From NCBI GenBank assembly GCA_008975185.1, contig BFAU01000084.1, positions 1 through 9,251 of the forward strand: DNA of 9,251 bases, given 5' to 3'. The position numbers and the translations under genes were made by a program. Position 1 is the stretch's first letter. Each line of letters opens with the position of its first letter. The notes under the pieces are model-generated. The model ran no database searches. It saw nothing but the letters and a program-made list of their open reading frames with translations, and had not been told where the DNA came from. The DNA comes from a bacterium MnTg04. Lineage in GTDB: Bacteria; Pseudomonadota; Gammaproteobacteria; Steroidobacterales; MnTg04. Below are positions 1 through 5,472 of this stretch, piece by piece.

Positions 1-141
1 GGAGCGGGCTACGGCTGGCCGGGGCAACCCTGGGTGATCGCCCTGGGTGCGTGCGTGATGGTGACCACAATTATCAGCGGTGTCGATTATGTCTGGCGGT
101 GGGGCCGCAAGGCCTACCTGTCCGGTGTGGATGCCACGTGA
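1..141 (+). CDS. pgsA: CDP-alcohol phosphatidyltransferase, C-terminal end (probable PgsA)
   Basis: Only the last 46 codons are present, in frame 1, ending at TGA 139-141. The peptide has a hydrophobic segment (roughly from PWVIALG to TTIISG) followed by GVDYVWRWGRKA. A final membrane helix ending in a T-I-I-S-G-x-D-Y type motif and then a basic tail is how PgsA-type CDP-alcohol phosphatidyltransferases finish. PgsA makes phosphatidylglycerol-phosphate from CDP-diacylglycerol and glycerol-3-phosphate in the inner membrane. The catalytic DG..AR motif would lie upstream of the window, so PgsA rather than another family member is inferred. The stop overlaps the GTG start of hda by 4 nt (GTGA), implying translational coupling. 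Confidence 0.62.
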   Translation, partial: GAGYGWPGQPWVIALGACVMVTTIISGVDYVWRWGRKAYLSGVDAT

Positions 142-845
142 CCGAGTCCCGACAATTGCCGTTGCCGGTCCAGCTGTCCGATCAGGCCGTGTTCGACAGT
201 TTTTTCGAGTCCGGGAATGGCACCTTGCTGACCCATCTGAAGTCGCTGGCGGGCAGCGGCGGTGAACGGCTGATCTGGTTGTGGGGTGGGTCGGGCAGCG
301 GCAAGACCCATCTGTTGCAGGCCGCATGTGCGGAGGCTGGCCGGCATGGTCGGCGCGCCGCTTACCTGCCGTTGAAAGAGAAGCTGGAGGCGGGAATGCT
401 TGCCGGCCTTGAGGAATTCTCACTGGTCTGTCTGGACGATGTTCAGCGGATCGCCGGCCTGACCGACTGGGAGTCCGGCTTGTTCAGACTGTTCAATGAA
501 GTTGCCGAAAAGGGCGGCAGCCTGCTGGTTTCGGCCGACCGGCCTGCGGCAAAAATCCCTTTCGGGCTGCCGGATCTGCAATCGCGGCTGAACTGGGGTC
601 CTGTTTACCGTGTGGACCCGGTCAGCGGCGAAGATCTGCACAAAGCGATGGCCCTGCGCGCAAAACACCGGGGACTGCAGTTGCCGGAAGAAACCAGTCG
701 CTTTCTTTTGCGGCGTTTCCCGAGAGACATGCGCTCGGTATACCGACTGCTGGACACGCTTGACCTGGCATCCCTCAGGGCACAACGTCGGCTGACCGTT
801 CCCTTTGTGCGCGCCGTGCTGAGCCGAGACGACGGCATTGGCTGA
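138..845 (+). CDS. hda: DnaA regulatory inactivator Hda
   Basis: This is an AAA+ protein of 235 aa, close in size to E. coli Hda. Hda bound to the DNA-loaded beta clamp stimulates ATP hydrolysis by DnaA (RIDA) and so prevents re-initiation. The N-terminus carries QLPLPV at residues 6-11, matching the clamp-binding peptide (QLSLPL type). The Walker A motif GGSGSGKT is at 50-57, Walker B LDD at 99-101, sensor 1 around S132, the arginine finger in QSRL (R150), and the sensor 2 helix FPRDMR at 194-199. The GTG at 138 is chosen because it puts the clamp motif at the extreme N-terminus and overlaps the upstream stop as GTGA. An in-frame start at 51 would add 29 unrelated residues that overlap the upstream gene. 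The gene sits in a tight run with probable pgsA and the DUF2069 gene. Confidence 0.95.
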   Translation: MTESRQLPLPVQLSDQAVFDSFFESGNGTLLTHLKSLAGSGGERLIWLWGGSGSGKTHLLQAACAEAGRHGRRAAYLPLKEKLEAGMLAGLEEFSLVCLDDVQRIAGLTDWESGLFRLFNEVAEKGGSLLVSADRPAAKIPFGLPDLQSRLNWGPVYRVDPVSGEDLHKAMALRAKHRGLQLPEETSRFLLRRFPRDMRSVYRLLDTLDLASLRAQRRLTVPFVRAVLSRDDGIG

Positions 846-1179
846 GAGGGGTGGGTCGCGTCTCCCTGTCGCGCTCAGACCGCTGTTGCTGGGAAGTCAC
901 GCCGCCGTCTTGTTGCTGATTTTCGCCGCATTGATACTGCCGGCATACCCGGGATGGGCCTGGCTGCCGCTGGCCGTAATGCTGATATCGATACGCGGGG
1001 TATTGGCTTCGCGGACTTATACTTATCGCTGGCTGATGATGCTGCTGGCGCTCCCGGTCGCGCTTGGCCTGATGGAACTGATTGCCAATCCGGCCTTGCG
1101 ACTTTGGTCTGCGGCCCTGGTTTTCTTCAGTTGCGCACTGTTTTTCTGCCTGGCGTTGAGCCTGAGAACCAGCCGCTGA
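838..1179 (+). CDS. DUF2069 family small membrane protein
   Basis: This 113-aa protein is very hydrophobic, with about four predicted membrane segments near residues 16-37, 41-57, 65-83 and 90-107. Between segments 2 and 3 it has the polar motif RTYTYRW (59-65), and a glutamate, E80, lies in the third segment. This pattern and the position beside hda, wrbA and arsC match the DUF2069 family of inner-membrane proteins, whose function is unknown. TTG at 838 is taken as the start. It overlaps the end of hda by 8 nt, and no ATG or GTG lies downstream before the first membrane segment. Translation is therefore probably coupled to hda. The stop lies 1 nt from the stop of the convergent wrbA gene, leaving no room for a dedicated terminator. 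Confidence 0.8.
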   Translation: MAERGGSRLPVALRPLLLGSHAAVLLLIFAALILPAYPGWAWLPLAVMLISIRGVLASRTYTYRWLMMLLALPVALGLMELIANPALRLWSAALVFFSCALFFCLALSLRTSR

Positions 1180-1180
1180 A

Positions 1181-1786
1181 TCAGGAGTTTGCCGGGCCGA
1201 GTTTGCAGGCGACTGTCGCGACCCGCTTACCCAGGGCAATCGCCAGCTTCTTTTCCTCATCCCGAATCAATGGCTGTTTCTGACCACGGGCCCAGTGGCT
1301 GGCGCCGTACGGTCCGCCGCCCGAACTCGTGTCGCTAACCAGCGGTTCGGTGTAGGGCAGACCCAGAATCAGCATGCCGTGATGAAGCAAGGGAATCATC
1401 ATCGTCAGCAGCGTGGATTCCTGCCCGCCGTGCAGGGACTGGGTCGAGGTGAAAACTGCCGCCGGCTTGCCTGCCAGGCCACCGGACAGCCAAAGGCTGC
1501 CGCTGCCGTCGAGGAAATATTTTAACGGCGCCGCCATGTTGCCAAAACGCGTCGGGCTGCCCATGACCAGACCGGCACAGTCGGTCAGGTCCTGGTGCGT
1601 GGCGTAGGGCGGCCCGTCCTCGGGAACCACCGGCTCGCTGGCTTCACACTCGGCGCTGACGGCGGGCACCGTTCTGAGCCTGGCGGTGCATTTTTCGACC
1701 GACTCGACACCCAGGCACACCTGGCGTGCCAGTTCGGCGGTCGCGCCATCCCTGGAGTAATAAAGAACCAGGATTTCAGCATTCAT
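1181..1786 (-). CDS. wrbA: NAD(P)H:quinone oxidoreductase, WrbA type
   Basis: This flavodoxin-like protein has 201 aa (E. coli WrbA has 198). The family binds FMN as a tetramer and reduces quinones with two electrons using NAD(P)H, which avoids semiquinone radicals. The N-terminal phosphate-binding loop YYSRDGAT spans 9-16. The flavin loop GSPTRFGNM spans 76-84 and is followed by KYFLDGSGSLW. HHGM at 135-138 and GGGPYGASHWAR further on are hallmark WrbA segments. The start overlaps the stop of the upstream arsC-like gene as ATGA, and a GGAG ribosome-binding site lies 8 nt before the ATG, so the two genes form one operon. The wrbA-arsC pair near hda is also found in Pseudomonas. Confidence 0.94.
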   Translation of the reverse strand: MNAEILVLYYSRDGATAELARQVCLGVESVEKCTARLRTVPAVSAECEASEPVVPEDGPPYATHQDLTDCAGLVMGSPTRFGNMAAPLKYFLDGSGSLWLSGGLAGKPAAVFTSTQSLHGGQESTLLTMMIPLLHHGMLILGLPYTEPLVSDTSSGGGPYGASHWARGQKQPLIRDEEKKLAIALGKRVATVACKLGPANS

Positions 1787-2139
1787 TGAAGAATCTCCAG
1801 CACTTGTTCGGGGGGCCTGCCGATTCGTGCCATCCCGCCGGCCAGGACGATGGGCCGCTCAACCAGGATCGGGTTGTCGAGCATCGCCTGGATTAGTTCA
1901 TCATCGCCCAGGCCGGGGTTGTCGAGGCCCAGTTCCTGATAAACGCTTTCCGCCCGCCGCATGAGCTGTCTGGGCTGTAGCTTCAGCAGGGAAAGGATTT
2001 TTAGCAGGGTTTCCTTGCCGGGCGGGTCGTCGAGGTACTCGATAACAGTCGGGTTCAGCCCCCGATCCCGCAACAATTGCAGTGTTGCGCGTGATTTCGA
2101 GCAGCGGGGGTTGTGGTAGATGACGGTTTCCAAGGTCAT
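1783..2139 (-). CDS. arsC: ArsC/YfgD-family glutaredoxin-dependent reductase
   Basis: This 118-aa thioredoxin-fold protein belongs to the E. coli ArsC/YfgD family, which reduces arsenate with glutathione and glutaredoxin. The active-site motif HNPRCSKSR contains the nucleophile C13. Three arginines that bind oxyanion in plasmid ArsC have counterparts: R61/R62, R95 in the VERP segment, and R108 in the GRPP segment. Length fits the YfgD branch (119 aa), which is shorter than true ArsC (about 140 aa) and whose natural substrate is less certain. There is no arsR, arsB or acr3 gene beside it, so a dedicated arsenic resistance role is not supported by context. It is the first gene of a two-gene operon with wrbA. 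An AGGA lies close before the ATG. Confidence 0.88.
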   Translation of the reverse strand: MTLETVIYHNPRCSKSRATLQLLRDRGLNPTVIEYLDDPPGKETLLKILSLLKLQPRQLMRRAESVYQELGLDNPGLGDDELIQAMLDNPILVERPIVLAGGMARIGRPPEQVLEILQ

Positions 2140-2171
2140 ATCCTGTGTTTTGGCAGTTTTTGGCCCGGTCG

Positions 2172-2200
2172 ATTGTAGCGGGGCTTGGCTTGACGGAATA
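2172..2200 (-). promoter_or_regulatory. Candidate sigma-70 promoter for arsC-wrbA
   Basis: Read on the minus strand, a TACAAT -10 box (2177 to 2172) lies about 33 nt before the arsC-like ATG. It matches the consensus at 5 of 6 positions. The -35 region at 17-nt spacing (2200 to 2195) is TATTCC, a poor match. The short leader and the empty intergenic region support it, but it is a motif match only. Confidence 0.38.
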
Positions 2201-2218
2201 GAGTGCCCTTGTTAGCGT
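2190..2218 (+). promoter_or_regulatory. Weak candidate promoter for the DUF4398 lipoprotein gene
   Basis: TTGACG at 2190-2195 is a good -35 box (5 of 6). At 17-nt spacing the -10 is TAGCGT (3 of 6). It lies back to back with the candidate arsC promoter, and the two -35 regions touch, so the divergent promoters could influence each other. This is a motif match only. Confidence 0.25.
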
Positions 2219-2249
2219 TCTAAACCTTTCCTTTTTTCGATAGGCCGGA

Positions 2250-2567
2250 ATGTACAAGAAGTGCCACCCAAATGCTTTTCGTCTACTCGCAGCAGTCGGT
2301 TTGCTGACGCTCAGCGCTTGTGCGAGCAATCCGCCGGTCCAGGAAATGAGCGATGCACGACAGGCCATACAGGCGGCTATCACCGCGGGCGCGGAGGAAT
2401 TCGCGGAATTGGCGCTCAAAGACGCCCGGAGATTTCTTGCCGATGCCGAAGCCAATTTGAATCGCAAGGCCTACAATGGCGCGAAAAACGATGCCCGGGA
2501 AGCAAAACGCTGGGCGGAGGTTGCGATCAACACGGCTGTCGAGGCTGCCGGTACAGAGCAACATTAG
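2250..2567 (+). CDS. DUF4398-type small lipoprotein
   Basis: This is a 105-aa secreted lipoprotein. The N-terminus has basic residues (KK at 3-4), a hydrophobic stretch, and the lipobox LSAC with the lipidated cysteine at position 24. The residue after it is Ala, not Asp, so the Lol system should send it to the outer membrane. The mature part is about 80 residues, alanine- and charge-rich and probably all helical. It resembles DUF4398 proteins, which often lie near OmpA-like envelope genes. No OmpA gene is present here. A purine-rich stretch (AGGCCGGA) precedes the ATG. The gene is followed after 39 nt by the acylphosphatase and may be co-transcribed with it. The function is unknown. Confidence 0.8.
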   Translation: MYKKCHPNAFRLLAAVGLLTLSACASNPPVQEMSDARQAIQAAITAGAEEFAELALKDARRFLADAEANLNRKAYNGAKNDAREAKRWAEVAINTAVEAAGTEQH

Positions 2568-2606
2568 CCAGCGGGGACTCTCCGGTCCTCCCGGTTACCA
2601 GGAATC

Positions 2607-2900
2607 GTGAGTCAGGACGCCGAGTTTCGCCGTTACCAGGTGTCAGGCCGCGTTCAGGGCGTTTTTTTCCGGGTCAGCACGGCGGAACGAGCGAGTTCGC
2701 TGGGTTTGAGCGGCCGGGTTAAGAACCTGGCAAACGGCCGCGTGGAAATCGTTGCCTTCGGCGACCCGGACAAGCTGGGTTTGCTGGAGGCCTGGCTCCA
2801 TCAAGGGCCGCCTTCCGCCCGGGTGGACTCGGTGACCGCCGAGGAAATCAGCGCAGAGTCAGCCGGCGACCTGGTGCCGGGCCGGTTTCTGGCGTGCTAA
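2607..2900 (+). CDS. acyP: Acylphosphatase
   Basis: This 97-aa cytosolic enzyme hydrolyses acyl-phosphates such as acetyl phosphate or 1,3-bisphosphoglycerate. The signature GRVQGVFFR (14-22) carries the phosphate-binding catalytic arginine R22. The second catalytic residue is N40 in GRVKNLANG, and the following NGRVEI strand is typical. GTG at 2607 is the start: it gives the usual family length and has AGGA a few bases upstream. The stop codon TAA (2898-2900) is formed at the boundary of the inverted-repeat element: TA from the target duplication plus the first A of the element. The protein end (PGRFLAC) sits where the family normally ends, so the insertion did not truncate it. Confidence 0.94.
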   Translation: MSQDAEFRRYQVSGRVQGVFFRVSTAERASSLGLSGRVKNLANGRVEIVAFGDPDKLGLLEAWLHQGPPSARVDSVTAEEISAESAGDLVPGRFLAC

Positions 2901-3039
2901 CAGGTCGTTGAAAACCCTCAGGCGAGTGCAAGACAAGGCGAAAATTGGCGAGCAAGCGCAGTGTACACGCCAGTACATGAGCATTGTGAGCCAGTTTTTA
3001 ACGCCGGATTGTGACGTCTGAGGGTTTTAAACGGCCTGT
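2900..3039. mobile_element. IS630-type MITE-like inverted-repeat element (140 bp) with TA duplication
   Basis: This is a non-coding element with 22-bp terminal inverted repeats that differ at two positions. The left end starts ACAGG and reaches CCCTCAG at 2921. The right end runs from CTGAGGG (3018) to CCTGT (3039). TA flanks both ends (2898-2899 and 3040-3041). The inner parts are weakly complementary, meeting in TGTAC-ACGCCA-GTACA at 2962-2977, so the whole sequence can fold as one long hairpin. Removing the element and one TA restores CTAG, the target preferred by IS630-type transposases. GAGGG followed by TTTT near each end, read outward, suggests it may also work as a bidirectional terminator for the two convergent genes. 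It encodes no transposase and would need one in trans. Confidence 0.72.
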
Positions 3040-3617
3040 TAGTTGCGATACCACTTCCGGTTTAGTCTATCGATGACCAGGTCGCCATACTTTCTTCGCC
3101 CGGTACTGCCGTTGTATCTTGCCAGCCCGCGAATCAGATCCTGATTTTCCAGGTCCATGTAATACTTGAGTATGGTGCAGCCCATGCGCAAGTTGGTCTG
3201 CGCGTTGACCAGGTTATCATCGGGCCTGCCGATTTCCTTTAGCCAGAAGGGCATGACTTGCATCAGGCCAATTGCACCGGCGGAGGAAATCGCAAATCGA
3301 TCGAAATTGCTTTCTATATCGATCACCGCGAGAACCAGTTCGGGGTAAAGGCCTTTGCGGGTAGCCTCGAAATGAATATGTTTGAGTAATTGCAAGCGTT
3401 TGCGGGTGTCCGGAACTTGCCTGGCCAGCCTGCCGGACATATCGGTCAACCAGACCTCGGCATCGAATCTGTCCTCGAAGCTGCTCGAGTCATCGGCCGC
3501 TTCGATCAGCAGGCGGCGCAACTCGGGATCCGGCTGCGTCTGCGCTAGCGCGGTAGTGCCGGATAACACCAGGATCAGCAACGATCCGCGCCAGGTTTTT
3601 TTCAGTTTTGGCGGCAT
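3039..3617 (-). CDS. Secreted lytic transglycosylase (SLT domain)
   Basis: This 192-aa protein has a cleavable signal peptide: basic residues K4-K7, a hydrophobic core at 12-24, and a likely cut after ALA at 25. Lytic transglycosylases cleave the MurNAc-GlcNAc bond of peptidoglycan and leave 1,6-anhydro ends. The SLT fold is seen from about residue 80. The catalytic glutamate is E102 in IESNF, followed by SSAGAIGLMQVMP (GLMQ at 117-120), the N-L-R-x-G motif near 142-146 and YNG at 168-170. It starts 2 nt after the proS stop, so it is the second gene of a proS operon. Its TAA stop (3041 to 3039 on the minus strand) is partly supplied by the inverted-repeat element. Confidence 0.9.
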   Translation of the reverse strand: MPPKLKKTWRGSLLILVLSGTTALAQTQPDPELRRLLIEAADDSSSFEDRFDAEVWLTDMSGRLARQVPDTRKRLQLLKHIHFEATRKGLYPELVLAVIDIESNFDRFAISSAGAIGLMQVMPFWLKEIGRPDDNLVNAQTNLRMGCTILKYYMDLENQDLIRGLARYNGSTGRRKYGDLVIDRLNRKWYRN

Positions 3618-3619
3618 GG

Positions 3620-5332
3620 TCAGGTCTCGGTCTGCGAGCTGCGCAGCAAATCCTTTAATTCGTCAATGGATAAATGCCGGGGTTCGTCGTCGCGCCGGTT
3701 CTTGTATTCGAAGGATCCCCCATCCAGGCCTTTTTCGGCGACCACCACTCGATGCGGAATACCGATCAGATCCATATCGGCAAATTTCACGCCCGGCCTG
3801 GCGTTGCGGTCGTCGACGAGCACCTGCAATCCCATGGCGTTCAGTTCCTCATAGAGCTGGTCCGCCGCATCCCTGACCCGGTCTGATTTGTGCTGGTTGA
3901 TCGGGATCAGCGCAACATCGAACGGCGCCATCGCCGGTGGCCAGACGATGCCCCGCCGGTCATGGTTTTGTTCGATGGCTGCTGCTGTAATCCGCGTGAT
4001 GCCGATACCGTAGCAACCCATGATCAGGGTTTGCGTTTGCCCATTGGCGTCGAGTACCTGTGCGTTCATCGACGAGCTGTACTTGTCGCCGAGTTTGAAT
4101 ATGTGGCCGACTTCTATGCCACGAACTACCGACAAAGTGCCTTTGCCGGTCGGGCTGGGGTCGCCATCGACGACATTTCGCAAATCCACCGAAGCGCAGT
4201 CGGGAAGGTCACGACCCCAGTTACCGTTGACCCGGTGTTGGTCTTTTTGGTTGGCGCCGCAGACGAAATCGACGACCGCCGCGGCGCTGTGATCGACAAA
4301 GAGCGGGCAGGGCAGATCGACCGGGCCGATGAAACCCGGTTCGCAGCCGACAACTTCCTTTACCTTGTCGGCGGCCGCCATCGTCAGCGGTTCGCGGACG
4401 CCTGGCATTTTCTCCGCTTTGCGTGCGTTCAATTCATGGTCGCCGCGCAAAACCAGGGCGACCAGGCCGTCGTCTTCCGCATCGACCAGCAAAGTCTTGA
4501 TACACCCGCTTGGGTCCGTGTCCAAAAACGAACACAATTCATCGATGCTGCGGATATCGGGCGTATCGACAAACCGCATGTCCCCGCCCGGTTTTTTCTT
4601 CCCGGCCGCCGGTGGCAGCGCTTCGGCCATTTCAAGATTGGCCGCATAGTCGTCTCCATTCGAGAACACGATCGTATCCTCGCCGGAATCCGCGAGCACG
4701 TGGAATTCCTGTGAAGCATTGCCGCCGATGGCGCCGGAATCGGCCTGTACCGTTCGAAAGCGCAGGCCCAGGCGGGTGAAGATTTTGCTATAGGCATCGA
4801 ACATCGCCTGATAACCGGCATCCAGGCTTTCCTGGTCCAGATGAAAAGAATAGGCGTCTTTCATGATGAACTCGCGCGCGCGCATGACGCCATAACGCGG
4901 CCTGATTTCATCCCTGAACTTGGTCTGAATCTGGTAGTAATTGACCGGTAAGTGGCGATAACTTTTCAGTTCCCGGCGGGCGATATCGGTGATGACTTCC
5001 TCATGGGTCGGGCCATAGCAGAATTCGCGTTGATGCCGGTCCTTGAAGCGCAGCAGCTCGGGGCCGTATTCGCTCCAGCGCCCGGATTCCTGCCAGAGTT
5101 CAGCGGGCTGCACGCTGGGCATCAGTAATTCGAAAGCGCCGGCGCGGTTCATTTCCTCACGCACCACCTGTTCGATTTTCCGCAGAACCCTGAGCCCCAT
5201 CGGCAACCACGTATACAGACCGGAAGCGAGCTTGCGGATCATGCCCGCGCGCAGCATCAGTTGGTGGCTGATCAATTCCGCATCGGCCGGCACTTCCTTC
5301 AGGGTATTTAACGGCAATCGCGACAATCGCAT
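3620..5332 (-). CDS. proS: Prolyl-tRNA synthetase (bacterial type with INS editing domain)
   Basis: This 570-aa class II synthetase (E. coli ProRS has 572) charges tRNA-Pro with proline in the cytosol. Order of parts: N-terminal catalytic half with the TxE motif T109-E111 and motif 2 (FRDEIRPRYGVMRAREF, 139-155); inserted YbaK-like INS domain, about 225-390, which hydrolyses Ala-tRNA-Pro; motif 3 GCYGIGITR at 439-447; and the anticodon-binding domain to the end. The INS lysine K279 lies at the same number as in E. coli, so editing should be intact. The start ATG has an AAGGA site about 10 nt upstream. The transglycosylase gene follows directly. A candidate promoter lies about 50 nt upstream. 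Confidence 0.97.
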   Translation of the reverse strand: MRLSRLPLNTLKEVPADAELISHQLMLRAGMIRKLASGLYTWLPMGLRVLRKIEQVVREEMNRAGAFELLMPSVQPAELWQESGRWSEYGPELLRFKDRHQREFCYGPTHEEVITDIARRELKSYRHLPVNYYQIQTKFRDEIRPRYGVMRAREFIMKDAYSFHLDQESLDAGYQAMFDAYSKIFTRLGLRFRTVQADSGAIGGNASQEFHVLADSGEDTIVFSNGDDYAANLEMAEALPPAAGKKKPGGDMRFVDTPDIRSIDELCSFLDTDPSGCIKTLLVDAEDDGLVALVLRGDHELNARKAEKMPGVREPLTMAAADKVKEVVGCEPGFIGPVDLPCPLFVDHSAAAVVDFVCGANQKDQHRVNGNWGRDLPDCASVDLRNVVDGDPSPTGKGTLSVVRGIEVGHIFKLGDKYSSSMNAQVLDANGQTQTLIMGCYGIGITRITAAAIEQNHDRRGIVWPPAMAPFDVALIPINQHKSDRVRDAADQLYEELNAMGLQVLVDDRNARPGVKFADMDLIGIPHRVVVAEKGLDGGSFEYKNRRDDEPRHLSIDELKDLLRSSQTET

Positions 5333-5381
5333 CTTGGAGCGTTCCTTTTTCGTTCAGCGCGTGCTGAGCTTTCGCGGGAAG

Positions 5382-5411
5382 ATTGTATCGGGCCTGAGGT
5401 GGCCGGGTACA
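5382..5411 (-). promoter_or_regulatory. Candidate promoter for proS
   Basis: On the minus strand, TACAAT (5387 to 5382) lies about 50 nt before the proS ATG and matches the -10 consensus at 5 of 6 positions. The best -35 is TGTACC (5411 to 5406) at 18-nt spacing, a partial match. It lies in the gap between divergent proS and the KARI-like gene. This is a motif match only. Confidence 0.4.
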
Positions 5412-5472
5412 GAGCGTAATTCCAACCGGCCCTGATTTGCCAGCGGCCGGCGCTGCCTGCAATATCGGTCGC

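Noticed and set aside
51..137. Upstream ATG-type start for hda at position 51
   Set aside because: It would add 29 residues unlike any Hda and overlap the pgsA-like frame. GTG 138 puts the clamp-binding motif at the N-terminus.
1783..2139. Arsenic resistance island
   Set aside because: The ArsC-like protein is of the short YfgD type paired with wrbA, and no arsR, arsB or acr3 is present.
2897..3042. Small structured RNA gene or tRNA
   Set aside because: The fold is a single long near-symmetric hairpin with TA flanks and inverted ends. No cloverleaf or promoter is evident; a transposon-derived element fits better.
3890..4714. 274-codon plus-strand frame opposite proS
   Set aside because: The minus strand encodes ProRS with all motifs in place; the antisense frame has no family features.
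5437..5472. TTG start giving a 344-aa KARI-like protein
   Set aside because: The extra 12 residues have no counterpart in KARI. ATG 5473 aligns with the family start within one residue.
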